A stretch of DNA of 64,000 nt from Rubellimicrobium aerolatum. GTDB taxonomy: Bacteria > Pseudomonadota > Alphaproteobacteria > Rhodobacterales > Rhodobacteraceae. A program made the translations under genes and the position numbers. The notes beneath the pieces are model-generated. The model was given only the letters and a program-made list of their open reading frames with translations. It was not told the DNA's origin and searched no databases. Shown one piece after another: positions 52,848-61,352 of this stretch (position 1 is the first letter of the stretch; every line of letters starts with the position of its first letter). The stretch is taken from the NCBI RefSeq assembly GCF_017872975.1, contig NZ_JAGGJP010000007.1:62001-126000 (forward strand). Reading direction: 5' to 3'.

Positions 52848-53863
52848 CCCCGGATCGCGGCCTCGATGGCGGCGCGGTCGAGCCCGGCCTCGCCGATCAC
52901 CACGAGGCGCGAGACGCGGGGGGCGGTGCCCCAGGGGCGGTCGAAGTAGGTCTCGATGCGCGGGCCGGCGGCCTGGACGGTCAGGCGCAGGGGCTTGCCG
53001 GCGACGGCGACGAAGCCCTTGAGGCGGAGGATGTCGTGCGTCGCGATGGCGGCGCGCAGGCGGGCGGTCAGGGCGGGGATGTCCGCCACCTCGGGGAGGT
53101 CGAGGGCGAAGGACTCGAACTCGTCGTGGTCGTGGTCATCGTCTTCGGCGTCGTGGTGGGGGGCGCTGCGGGTCGCCATGTCGGATTCGGCGGCGGCGTT
53201 GATCCCGAGGAGCACGTCGAGGGGGAGCGCGCCCTTGTGGGCGCGGAGGATGCGGGCGCCGGGGCGGGCCTCGGCGCTCAGTCGCGCGGCCACCGCCTCG
53301 GCCTCGGCGGCGTCGAGCAGGTCGGTCTTGTTGAGCACGATCATGTCGGCGCAGGCGAGCTGGTCCTCGAACAGCTCGGCCAGCGGGGAGTCGTGGTCGA
53401 GCGAGGCGTCGGCGGCGCGTTGGGCCTGGATGGCCTCCTCGTCCTCGGCGAAGCGGCCCTCGGCCACGGCCTTGCCGTCCACGACCGTCACCACGCCGTC
53501 CACGGTGACGCGGGTGGCGATGCCGGGCCAGGCGAAGGCGCGCACGAGCGGCTGGGGCAGGGCGAGGCCCGAGGTCTCGATCACGATGTGGTCGAAGGGC
53601 TCGGGCCGGGCGAGCAGCTTCTCCATGGTGGGGAGGAAGTCGTCGGCCACGGTGCAGCAGATGCAGCCGTTCGACAGCTCGATGATGTCGCCGGGGGCGC
53701 AGCAGCCCTGGAGGAGGTCGCCGTCCACGCCGGTCTCCCCGAACTCGTTGATGACGAGGGCGATGCGGCGGCCGTTCGCGTGGTCGAGGAGGTGGCGGAT
53801 CATCGTCGTCTTGCCCGAGCCGAGGAAGCCGGTGACGACGGTGGCGGGGATCTTGGCGGGCAT
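52844..53863 (-). CDS. cobW: CobW-type GTPase/metallochaperone
   Basis: A 339-residue COG0523 GTPase. P-loop GFLGSGKT (12-19), metal motif CICC (67-70 in NGCICCTV), NKTD guanine motif, and a His/Asp-rich loop near residue 225 (DDDHDHDEFE) before the CobW C-terminal domain. It is thought to load or deliver cobalt to CobN during corrin cobaltation. It lies 71 nt after the CbiM-like gene, in the riboswitch-led transcript. Confidence 0.93.
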   Translation of the reverse strand: MPAKIPATVVTGFLGSGKTTMIRHLLDHANGRRIALVINEFGETGVDGDLLQGCCAPGDIIELSNGCICCTVADDFLPTMEKLLARPEPFDHIVIETSGLALPQPLVRAFAWPGIATRVTVDGVVTVVDGKAVAEGRFAEDEEAIQAQRAADASLDHDSPLAELFEDQLACADMIVLNKTDLLDAAEAEAVAARLSAEARPGARILRAHKGALPLDVLLGINAAAESDMATRSAPHHDAEDDDHDHDEFESFALDLPEVADIPALTARLRAAIATHDILRLKGFVAVAGKPLRLTVQAAGPRIETYFDRPWGTAPRVSRLVVIGEAGLDRAAIEAAIRG

Positions 53864-53934
53864 GGGGGAGTCCCTTGAATGGCGAGGGGCGGCCCGGATG
53901 AGGGGCCGCCCGTGTCGGGTCGAGGAGGTGGGGA

Positions 53935-54606
53935 TCAGGCCGGGTGGTGCAGGCGCGGGGTCACGAGGCCGGCGCGGGACAGGTTGCGCCGGCCCTTGGC
54001 GGCGCCGAGCACGAGGAGGTCCACCAGCGGCTCGATCGCGATGACGAGGAGGTAGGCGGCCCCGAAGGTCGCGATGGACGGGACGGCGGCGAACCCTTGG
54101 CCCCAGACGGCCCAGACGGCGACCCAGGCCACCACGCCGCCCTGGTAGGCGGTGGAAAGGGCGAGGACCTGGCCATAGGAGAGGTCGGTGTAGGGGGTGC
54201 GGGGGGCGATCACGCGGCGGGCCAGCGCGGCGACGGCGAACAGCGGCACGAGCAGCGTGGTGACGTTCATGCCGTATTGCGGCAGGTCGGCGGGCGCGAA
54301 GGACAGCCCTTGCAGCAGGAGGCCCAGCGCGAGGCCGAGCGCGGCGGGCGCGGCGCCGAACACGAGGAAGAGCGTGGAGCCGAGGATGAGGTGCACCTCG
54401 GAGACGCCGGCCGGGTAGTGCGGCAGCACCTGGAAGAAGCCGAAGGTCAGCGCCGTCGCGGCGGCGGCGCGGGCGGCCAGCGAAGGGAGGCCGCGGTCGC
54501 GGACGCCCTCCCAGGCGAGCTTGGCGGTGACGCCGAGGGCGCCGGCGGCGGTGATGGCTCCGAGGGCGAGCTTGGCGCCCGCGACGAGTCCCGGTTCGAT
54601 GTGCAT
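53935..54606 (-). CDS. CbiM-like cobalt transport membrane protein
   Basis: A 223-residue membrane protein with at least six hydrophobic helices. Its N-terminus MHIEPG matches the metal-binding MHI/M-x-x-G start of CbiM/NikM substrate components, whose amino group and His2 bind Co or Ni. The EVHLILG and MNVTTLLVP segments also fit. No CbiN, CbiQ or CbiO partner is adjacent, so it is a solitary member. Its position behind a cobalamin riboswitch and before cobW strongly supports cobalt uptake. Confidence 0.8.
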   Translation of the reverse strand: MHIEPGLVAGAKLALGAITAAGALGVTAKLAWEGVRDRGLPSLAARAAAATALTFGFFQVLPHYPAGVSEVHLILGSTLFLVFGAAPAALGLALGLLLQGLSFAPADLPQYGMNVTTLLVPLFAVAALARRVIAPRTPYTDLSYGQVLALSTAYQGGVVAWVAVWAVWGQGFAAVPSIATFGAAYLLVIAIEPLVDLLVLGAAKGRRNLSRAGLVTPRLHHPA

Positions 54607-54654
54607 GGTCGTCTCTCCTGCTCCCGTCCCACCGACGGGGTTGGCGTTTCGTCG

Positions 54655-54825
54655 CGCATGGCAGGTCTCCTGGCTCGCGGGTCGTGGCGCTTCGCCGGCC
54701 TTCCCGGGCCGGGGCCCAGTGGCGTGATCGGCGGGCGCTCTCCGCTGACAGTCGCGGGGGCGGCTGCGGGCGGGGGCCCCCGGACTGGGTCGGCCCCTTC
54801 CGCATTCCCTGTTCGTCCCCGGCCG
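54655..54825 (-). promoter_or_regulatory. cobalamin riboswitch
   Basis: On the minus strand the 5' part reads GAACAGGGAATGCGG, the core has GCCCGCAGCCGCCCCCGCGACTG (split around 54755) and the 3' part is the B12 box AGCCAGGAGACCTGCC (54675-54660). It ends about 50 nt before the CbiM-like gene. It should repress that gene and cobW when adenosylcobalamin is high. Outer boundaries are approximate. Confidence 0.9.
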
Positions 54826-54978
54826 CCTGGGGCGGCGCGTGGGGGAACCATGCGGGGTCCGTTGTGGGCGCGGGGCCGGGCGCGGTCAAGCGCGATTGCG
54901 ACGGGGGGTCGCGGGGATGCGGCGGTTGACAGGGCGCCCCGGCGTCCCGAAGGGTTCCCCGTCCCCGAGGGAGGTCCC

Positions 54979-57900
54979 ATGCGCCTGACGCGGCTGCGGC
55001 TGAACGGCTTCAAGAGCTTCGCGGACCCGACGGAGCTGTCCATCGCGCCGGGGCTGACCGGCGTGGTGGGGCCGAACGGCTGCGGCAAGTCGAACCTGCT
55101 GGAGGCGCTGCGCTGGGTCATGGGCGAGACGCGGCCCACGCAGATGCGCGGGCAGGGGATGGAGGACGTGATCTTCGCCGGCACCGCCCGGCGGGGGCCG
55201 CGGCCCTGGGGCGAGGTGGCGCTGCACTTCGAGAGGGACGGGACGGAGACGGAGCTGGTCCGGCGGATCACCCGGGACGGCGGGTCGGCCTATCGGCTGG
55301 GCGGCCGGGAGGCGCGGGCGCGGGACGTGCAGGCGATGTTCGCGGACGCGGCCTCGGGGGCGCAGTCGCCGGCGCTGGTGCGGCAGGGGCAGATCAGCGA
55401 GCTGATCGGCGCGCGGCCGCAGGCGCGGCGGCGGGTGATCGAGGAGGCGGCGGGGGTGGCGGGGCTCCAGGCGCGACGGGGCGAGGCGTCGCAGCGGCTC
55501 GGGGCGGCCGAGGCGAACCTCCAGCGGCTGGGCGAGGTGACGGGGCAGTTGGCCGAGCGGCTGCGGGGGCTGGAGCGGCAGGCGCGCAACGCCCGGACCT
55601 ACCGGGAGGTCGCGGCGGCGATCCGGTTGGCCGAGGGGCGGCTCCTGTGGCGGGCCTGGGAGGCGGCGGCGGCGGCGCTCGCGGCGGCCGAGGGGGAGGC
55701 GCGGGTCCGGGCGGGGTTGGCGGCGCGGGCGGAGGAGGCGGCGCGCGGAGCCGAAGGTGCGCGGGAGGCGGCGGAGGCGGCGCTGCCGCCGTTGCGGGCG
55801 CGCGAGTCGGAGGCGGCGGAGCGGGCGACGCGGCTCCGGGCCGAACGGGAGGCCTTGGCGGGCGAGGCGCGGCGGGCGGCGCAGCGGGTGATGGAGCTCG
55901 AAACCGCCGCGCGGGACCTGGGCCGCGACGAGGAACGCGAGGCGGGTCTGGCGCGCGAGGCCGTCGAGGCGCTGGAGCGGCTGCGCGACGAGGCGGAGCG
56001 GCTGGAGGCGGCGGGCGAGGGCGAGGAGGCGGGGATCGCCGAGGCGGCGGCGGCCTCGGAAGCGGCCGGGCGGGCGCTGCGCGCGGCCGAGGCGGACCTG
56101 TCGGCGGCGACCGAGGCGGCGGCGCGGATGCTGGCCGAGGTCGAGGCGGCGGAGCGGCGGCTCCGGGATCTGACGGGCGCGCGGGAGCGGGCGGGGGCGG
56201 AGGCCACGCGGGCGGCGGCGGCGCTGGCCGAGGCCGAGGCGGCGCTGGCCCGTGCCGAAACGGAGGGCGAGGCGACGGCCGAGGCGCGGGAGCGGGCCGA
56301 AGCGGTGCTGGAAGCGGCGGAGGAGGCGCTGGCGCGGGCCGAGGCGGCACTGGCCCCGGCGCGGGAAGCCGACGCGCGGTCGCGGGCCGTGGTCGCCGAG
56401 GCGCAGGCGCGGGCGGCGGGGCTGGTGGCCGAGGCGCGGGCGCTGGGACGGCTCGTGGCGGCGGACGGCTCGCGCAGGGGGCAGGTCGGCGAGGGGCTGC
56501 GGGTGCCCGAGGGGCTGGAGGCGGCAGTCGCGGCGGCGCTGGGGCGCGATCTGAGGGCGGCGCTGGCCGAGGGAGACGGATCGGGCTGGGTGCGGTTGCC
56601 GGATTATGGGGATGCGCCGGGGTTGCCGGAGGGGGTGGTGCCGCTGTCGGCGCTGGTCGAGGCCCCGCCCGAACTGGCCCGGCGGCTGGCGCAGGTGGGG
56701 CTCGTGGAGGCCGACGCGGCCCCGGCGCTCTGGGCGGCGCTGCGGCCGGGGCAACGGCTGGTGACGCGCGAGGGGGACCTGTGGCGCTGGGACGGGCTCC
56801 GGCAGCGGGCCGCGGACGCGGCGGAGGCGGCGCAGGAGGCCGAGGCGCTGCGGCGGGCGGCGCGGCTTCCGGTTCTGGAGGCGGAAGCCGAGGCCGCGCA
56901 GGAGGCGGTGGAGACCGCGCGGGCGGATCAGGAGCGGGCGGCGCGGACGCTGGCCGGGGCGCAGGCGCGGGCCGATGCGGCGCGGGCCGAGCGGCGGGCG
57001 GCCGAGGCGCAGGCGCAGGCCGCCACGCGGGCCGCCGGGAAGGCCGAGGCCGACCGGGCGCTCGCCGGGGCCAAGGGCGAGGCGGCGCGCGAGGCGCGGG
57101 CGCGGGCCGGGGCGGCGGCCGAGGTGGCGGCGGCGGCGCTGGTGGAGGCACGGACGGCGCGGGCGGGGCTGGAGGATCCCGGCGCGGCGCGGGCCCTGGT
57201 GGCCGAGGCGCAGACGCGGGCGAACGCCGCGCGGGCGGCGCTCCTGTCCGCGCGCGGGGCCGAGGAGGACCAGCGGCGGGCGGCGGCGGGGCGCGCGCGG
57301 CGGCGGGCCGAGGTGGCGCGGGAGGAGGGGCTCTGGAGCGGGCGGCGCGAGGCAGCGGCGGCGCGGGCGCGCGACCTCGCGACGCGGGCCGGTCGGCTGG
57401 CCGAGGAGTTGGCCAAGGCGCGGGAGCGTCCCGCCGAGATCGCGGAGCGGGCCGAGGCGGTGCAGGACGCCTTGGAGGAGGCGCTTTCGGTGCGGGAGGA
57501 GGCCGAGGCGGCGCTGGCCGGGGCCGAGGCGGCGCTCCGGGCGGCGCAGGACGCCGAGCGGGCGGCGGAGCGCGAGGCGGGCCGGGCGCGCGAGGCAAGG
57601 GCGGGCGCCGAGGTGGCGCGGGCTGCGGCGGCGGAGGTCGCGGCAGCGGCAACGGCCCGCATCCGCGAGGAGCAGGACCAGTCCCCGCGCGAGTTGCTGG
57701 ACTCGCTCGGCGGCCCCGCCGACCTGCCGTCGGAGGGGACGCTTCACGCGGAGCTTCAGGCGCTGCGGAAGCGGCGCGACGGCCTGGGCGCGGTGAACCT
57801 GCGCGCCGAGGAGGACGCGGCGGCCTTGCGGGCCGAGCAGGACGGGCTGCTGCGCGAGGCCGCCGACCTGTCCGAGGCGGTGGCGGAGCTGCGGCGCGCC

Positions 57901-58404
57901 TTGGGCGAGCTGAACCGCGAGGGGCGCGACCGGATGCGCGAGGCCTTCGGGCGCGTCAACGCCGAGTTCGGGCGGCTGTTCCGGCTCCTGTTCGGGGGCG
58001 GCGAGGCGCGGCTGGCCTGGGTGGAGGGGGACGACCCGCTGGAGGCGGGGGTGGAGATCATGGCGCAGCCGCCGGGCAAGACGCTGGGGACGCTCTCGCT
58101 GCTGTCCGGGGGCGAGCAGACCCTGACGGCGCTGGCGTTGATCTTCGCGGTGTTCCTGGTGGCCCCCGCGCCGGTCTGCGTGCTGGACGAGGTGGACGCG
58201 CCGCTCGACGACGCCAACGTGGGGCGGTTCTGCGACCTGCTGGAGGCGATGGCGCGGGAGACGGAGACGCGGTTCCTGGTCATCACGCACCACGCGGTGA
58301 CGATGGCCCGGATGGACCGGCTGTATGGGGTGACGATGGCCGAGCGGGGGATAAGCCAGCTCGTGAGCGTGGACCTGCGGGCGGCGGAGGCGATGGTCGC
58401 CTGA
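54979..58404 (+). CDS. smc: chromosome segregation ATPase SMC
   Basis: A 1141-residue SMC. The N-terminal ATPase half has Walker A GPNGCGKSN (31-39). Two very Ala/Glu/Arg-rich coiled coils flank a compact hinge-like region at about residues 484-617. The C-terminal half has the signature LSGGEQTLTALAL and Walker B VCVLDEVDAPLDD. GAGGGAGG precedes the ATG at 54979. The coiled coils are built almost wholly from GCG, GAG and CGG codons, which produces long open frames on every other strand. It acts in chromosome compaction with ScpA/ScpB. Confidence 0.95.
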   Translation: MRLTRLRLNGFKSFADPTELSIAPGLTGVVGPNGCGKSNLLEALRWVMGETRPTQMRGQGMEDVIFAGTARRGPRPWGEVALHFERDGTETELVRRITRDGGSAYRLGGREARARDVQAMFADAASGAQSPALVRQGQISELIGARPQARRRVIEEAAGVAGLQARRGEASQRLGAAEANLQRLGEVTGQLAERLRGLERQARNARTYREVAAAIRLAEGRLLWRAWEAAAAALAAAEGEARVRAGLAARAEEAARGAEGAREAAEAALPPLRARESEAAERATRLRAEREALAGEARRAAQRVMELETAARDLGRDEEREAGLAREAVEALERLRDEAERLEAAGEGEEAGIAEAAAASEAAGRALRAAEADLSAATEAAARMLAEVEAAERRLRDLTGARERAGAEATRAAAALAEAEAALARAETEGEATAEARERAEAVLEAAEEALARAEAALAPAREADARSRAVVAEAQARAAGLVAEARALGRLVAADGSRRGQVGEGLRVPEGLEAAVAAALGRDLRAALAEGDGSGWVRLPDYGDAPGLPEGVVPLSALVEAPPELARRLAQVGLVEADAAPALWAALRPGQRLVTREGDLWRWDGLRQRAADAAEAAQEAEALRRAARLPVLEAEAEAAQEAVETARADQERAARTLAGAQARADAARAERRAAEAQAQAATRAAGKAEADRALAGAKGEAAREARARAGAAAEVAAAALVEARTARAGLEDPGAARALVAEAQTRANAARAALLSARGAEEDQRRAAAGRARRRAEVAREEGLWSGRREAAAARARDLATRAGRLAEELAKARERPAEIAERAEAVQDALEEALSVREEAEAALAGAEAALRAAQDAERAAEREAGRAREARAGAEVARAAAAEVAAAATARIREEQDQSPRELLDSLGGPADLPSEGTLHAELQALRKRRDGLGAVNLRAEEDAAALRAEQDGLLREAADLSEAVAELRRALGELNREGRDRMREAFGRVNAEFGRLFRLLFGGGEARLAWVEGDDPLEAGVEIMAQPPGKTLGTLSLLSGGEQTLTALALIFAVFLVAPAPVCVLDEVDAPLDDANVGRFCDLLEAMARETETRFLVITHHAVTMARMDRLYGVTMAERGISQLVSVDLRAAEAMVA

Positions 58405-59021
58405 GGGCGGCGGCGGCAAGCCTGGTTCGCGCCCCTGCGGGCGGGGCCGGGCGGCCCGGCAGGCGATGCGGGACCATCGGCGCCCTCCGCCGCGGCGCCT
58501 GCCTGCCTCGCCCGGCACCGACGGGTCGTCCCCCGCCGGACGGGACCGGATCTGCGCGGTGCGACCTGCCGGAGGCAGCCCGATTCGATCGGTCCGGGCA
58601 GGCCTCGGGAGGCACGCCGCCCCCTTGGTCGCCACCCTCGCCCGCGCGGGCGCCGCGAGGGAGGCCGGCGCGGTCGGTCCTGGGGGACTCGGACCGCGGG
58701 CGTCGCTGGGCGCGCGGACAGGACCAGCGGCCCGAGCCCGCCCCTCGTCCATCGCGACGGTCGTCTGCCGCGCCGGCACGCCGTGGTGGCGCCCCGTCCG
58801 TCACCGATCCCGGCCAGCCACGCGGCCTTGGGCTGCTGGCGGCCAGCAGGGCATCGAGCGAGGCCGCGTCGTCGCCCGCCTTCTCCGCCGCCCCATCACC
58901 GGGTCGACGCCCTCGGCATGGAGGACCGGCGCGCGGACCTCGTGCCCCGCCGCCTCGACCGCACCGCGCCGCCCCGAACCTCTCCGGGACGGGATGGGCC
59001 AGGACAACGGGCAGCCTCGCC
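58405..59021. other. 617-bp gap without a supportable gene
   Basis: Open frames exist only because stop codons are rare at this GC. On the minus strand 58830-59015 shows short coding-like pieces in different frames ([41 protein letters not shown]), which could be the remains of a hydrolase gene. Nothing continuous is present and no terminator or repeat was recognised. Confidence 0.5.
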
Positions 59022-60014
59022 TCAGAAGAACCGCTGCGGCTCGGCGGGCCGGTTCTTCACGACGCCCTCGATCGCCTCCATGACGTCGGGGGTCAGCTTC
59101 CCCACCGCCTCGGCCGCCGCGAGGTTGTCCTGCAACTGCGACAGCCGCGACGCCCCCAGGATCACGGTCGAGACGCGCGGGTTCCGCAGGCACCACGCGA
59201 TGGCGAGGTGCGTGAGGCTGATCCCGAGCCCGTCCGCGATCCCCTGGAGTTCGCGGATCTGGGCGATGCGCCGCTTGCCCTTCTCGCCCTCGAAGATCTC
59301 GCGCAGCCATTCATAGCCGGGCAGCGCCGCGCGGCTCCCCTCGGGGATGCCGTCGTTGTACTTTCCCGTCAGCAGCCCGGACGCGAGGGGCGACCAGATC
59401 GTGGTCCCGAGCCCATAAGTGTCATAGAGCGGCGCGTAGTCCCCCTCGACCTTCACCCGCTCGAAGAGGTTGTATTGCGGCTGCTCCATGGTGGGCGGCG
59501 TCATCCGCCATTCGCGGGCGACCCGGTGCGCCTCGGTGATCTGCTGCGCCGACCATTCCGAGGTGCCCCAATACAGCACCTTCCCCTGCCGGATCAGGTT
59601 GTCCATCGCCCGCACCGTCTCCTCGATGGGGGTGTCGATGTCGGGCCGGTGGCAGAAGTAGAGGTCGAGGTGATCGACCTGCAACCGCCGCAGCGCCGCG
59701 TGGCAGGCCTCGGTGACGTGCTTGGCCGACAGCCCCCGCTGCGTGGGCTTGGACCCGCCCCAGAACACCTTGGACGACACGACCCAGGTCTCGCGCGGCC
59801 AGTCCAGCTCCCTGAGCGCCTGGCCCATGACCACCTCGGACTGCCCGGCCTCGTAGCCCTCGGCGTTGTCGAAGAAGTTCACCCCCGCGTCGTAGGCCGC
59901 CGTCAGCAGCTCCTTGGCGAGGGTGGTGTCCACCTGCTTGGCGAAGGTCACCCAGGACCCGAAGGAGAGGGCGCTGACCTGAAGGCCCGACTTCCCGAGG
60001 CGGCGGTATTCCAT
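59022..60014 (-). CDS. aldo/keto reductase (voltage-gated K+ channel beta-like)
   Basis: A 330-residue AKR of the YghZ/KvAP-beta branch. The catalytic tetrad is recognisable as D (FFDNAEGY), Y of that segment, K (VVSSKVFWGG) and H (YFCHRPD). The NADPH-binding C-terminus has ILGASRLSQLQDNL. Such enzymes reduce aldehydes such as methylglyoxal. It is transcribed alone, divergent from thiB. Confidence 0.92.
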   Translation of the reverse strand: MEYRRLGKSGLQVSALSFGSWVTFAKQVDTTLAKELLTAAYDAGVNFFDNAEGYEAGQSEVVMGQALRELDWPRETWVVSSKVFWGGSKPTQRGLSAKHVTEACHAALRRLQVDHLDLYFCHRPDIDTPIEETVRAMDNLIRQGKVLYWGTSEWSAQQITEAHRVAREWRMTPPTMEQPQYNLFERVKVEGDYAPLYDTYGLGTTIWSPLASGLLTGKYNDGIPEGSRAALPGYEWLREIFEGEKGKRRIAQIRELQGIADGLGISLTHLAIAWCLRNPRVSTVILGASRLSQLQDNLAAAEAVGKLTPDVMEAIEGVVKNRPAEPQRFF

Positions 60015-60107
60015 GCGATCTCTCCGTGGCATTGGCGGGCGGGAACCTAGGCCGGTCCCCCCGCCCCGGAAACCCCCGCCGCACCGCCGGCCCCCCGGTC
60101 GCAAGAT

Positions 60108-60159
60108 GCGTATTTGGGCCAAGTTGAGAGGGCACCCCTTCAACTTGGCCCAAATACGC
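60108..60159. repeat. perfect 20-bp inverted repeat
   Basis: GCGTATTTGGGCCAAGTTGA (60108-60127) faces its exact complement (60140-60159) across a 12-nt spacer that can itself pair in part. It lies in the 363-bp divergent gap between the reductase and the thiamine operon. The motif TATTTGGG-CCAA also resembles the inverted head of the CCAAATATCCC repeat family. Transcribed from either side it would form a very stable hairpin. Confidence 0.85.
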
Positions 60160-60246
60160 CCTTCTCCCCGGCCAGCCCCTCGCGCCCCGGCTGCCGAGCC
60201 TGCGCGGACCCCCTTGCGACCGCCCGCCGCGCGGCTATGCTCCGTG

Positions 60247-60333
60247 CCACCTCGGGGTGCCCGGTCACGGGCTGAGATGCGATCCGCGAACCCGTCGAAC
60301 CTGAACCGGCTAATACCGGCGGAGGGAAGGTGG
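60247..60333 (+). promoter_or_regulatory. TPP riboswitch (thi-box)
   Basis: P1 arms CCACCT (60247-60252) and AGGTGG (60328-60333) enclose the conserved CTGAGATGCGATCCGCGAAC, ACCTGAACCGG and TAATACCGGCGGAGGGAA blocks. It ends 44 nt before thiB and should shut off thiBPQ when thiamine pyrophosphate is plentiful. Confidence 0.95.
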
Positions 60334-60377
60334 CCGTCCTCGGGGCCTCGTTCGTCCGCCATGCAAAGGACGAACCC

Positions 60378-61352
60378 ATGAAGACCGCCGCCGCCCTCGC
60401 AGCCCTTCTCGCCGCGCCCGCCCTGGCGCAGGAGAAGCCCGTCCTGACCGTGCTGACCTACGACAGCCTCCTCAGCGAATGGGGACCCGGCCCGGTGATC
60501 GAGCAGGCCTTCGAGGCCGACTGCGCCTGCGACCTCCGCCTCGTCGCCGCCGGCGACGGCGCGGCGCTCCTCGCCCAGCTCCGGCTGGAGGGCGAGGGGA
60601 CCGAGGCCGACGTGGTGCTCGGCCTCGACTCCAACCTCGTCGCTGCCGCCCGCGCCTCGGGCCTGTTCGCGCCCCACGCCGGGACGGCCCCGCTCGACCT
60701 GCCGGTGGCGTGGTCCGACGACACCTTCGTCCCCTTCGACTGGGGCTGGTTCGCCCTCGTCGGCCGCGCGGACGGCCCCGCGCCGACCGACTTCCGCGCG
60801 CTGGCCGCCAGCGACGCGAGCCTCGTCATCCAGGACCCCCGCTCCTCCACGCCGGGCCTGGGCCTCGTCCTCTGGCTCCACGCCGCCTACGGCGCCGAGG
60901 CCCCCGCGATTTGGGAGGCGCTGTCGGACAACATCGTGACCGTCACCCCCGGCTGGACCGAGGCCTACAACCTCTTCCTCGAAGGCGAGGCGGATCTGGT
61001 CCTCTCCTACACCACCTCCCCCGCCTACCACCTGCTGGCCGAGAACGACGCCACCATCCGCGCCCTCCCCTTCGCCGAGGGCCACTACCTCCAGGTCGAG
61101 GTCGCGGCCAAGGTCGCCTCCACCGACCAGCCCGACCTCGCCGACCGCTTCCTCGCCGCCCTGCTAACCGAGCCCGTCCAGTCCGCCATCCCCACGACCA
61201 ACTGGATGTATCCCGCCGTCACGCCCGCCACGGGCCTGCCCGAGGGCTTCGAGTCCCTCCGCCCCGCCACCACCCTCTACCTCCCCCCCGAGGAGGCCGA
61301 GGCCGCCCGCGCCCCCGCCGTCGAGGCCTGGCGCACGGCGCTGTCGCGCTGA
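60378..61352 (+). CDS. thiB: thiamine/TPP ABC transporter substrate-binding protein
   Basis: A 324-residue periplasmic binding protein. The signal peptide (residues 1-17, ALLAAPALAQ) is followed by the ThiB opening PVLTVLTYDSLLSEWGPGP and the FVPFDWGWFALV, SSTPGLG and LSYTTSPAYH blocks. AAAGGA lies 8 nt before the ATG. It delivers thiamine, TMP or TPP to ThiPQ. The TPP riboswitch lies just upstream. Confidence 0.95.
   Translation: MKTAAALAALLAAPALAQEKPVLTVLTYDSLLSEWGPGPVIEQAFEADCACDLRLVAAGDGAALLAQLRLEGEGTEADVVLGLDSNLVAAARASGLFAPHAGTAPLDLPVAWSDDTFVPFDWGWFALVGRADGPAPTDFRALAASDASLVIQDPRSSTPGLGLVLWLHAAYGAEAPAIWEALSDNIVTVTPGWTEAYNLFLEGEADLVLSYTTSPAYHLLAENDATIRALPFAEGHYLQVEVAAKVASTDQPDLADRFLAALLTEPVQSAIPTTNWMYPAVTPATGLPEGFESLRPATTLYLPPEEAEAARAPAVEAWRTALSR

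Noticed and set aside
52844-54889. cobW as part of a 681-residue protein
   Set aside because: Sequence before the CobW methionine at 53863 overlaps the CbiM-like gene and riboswitch in another frame and has no domain character.
54886-58779. Minus-strand and alternative plus-strand frames of over 1000 codons across smc
   Set aside because: These are low-complexity Arg/Pro or Gly/Arg proteins caused by the GCG/GAG/CGG-rich coiled-coil codons. The smc frame alone has Walker A, Walker B and signature motifs.
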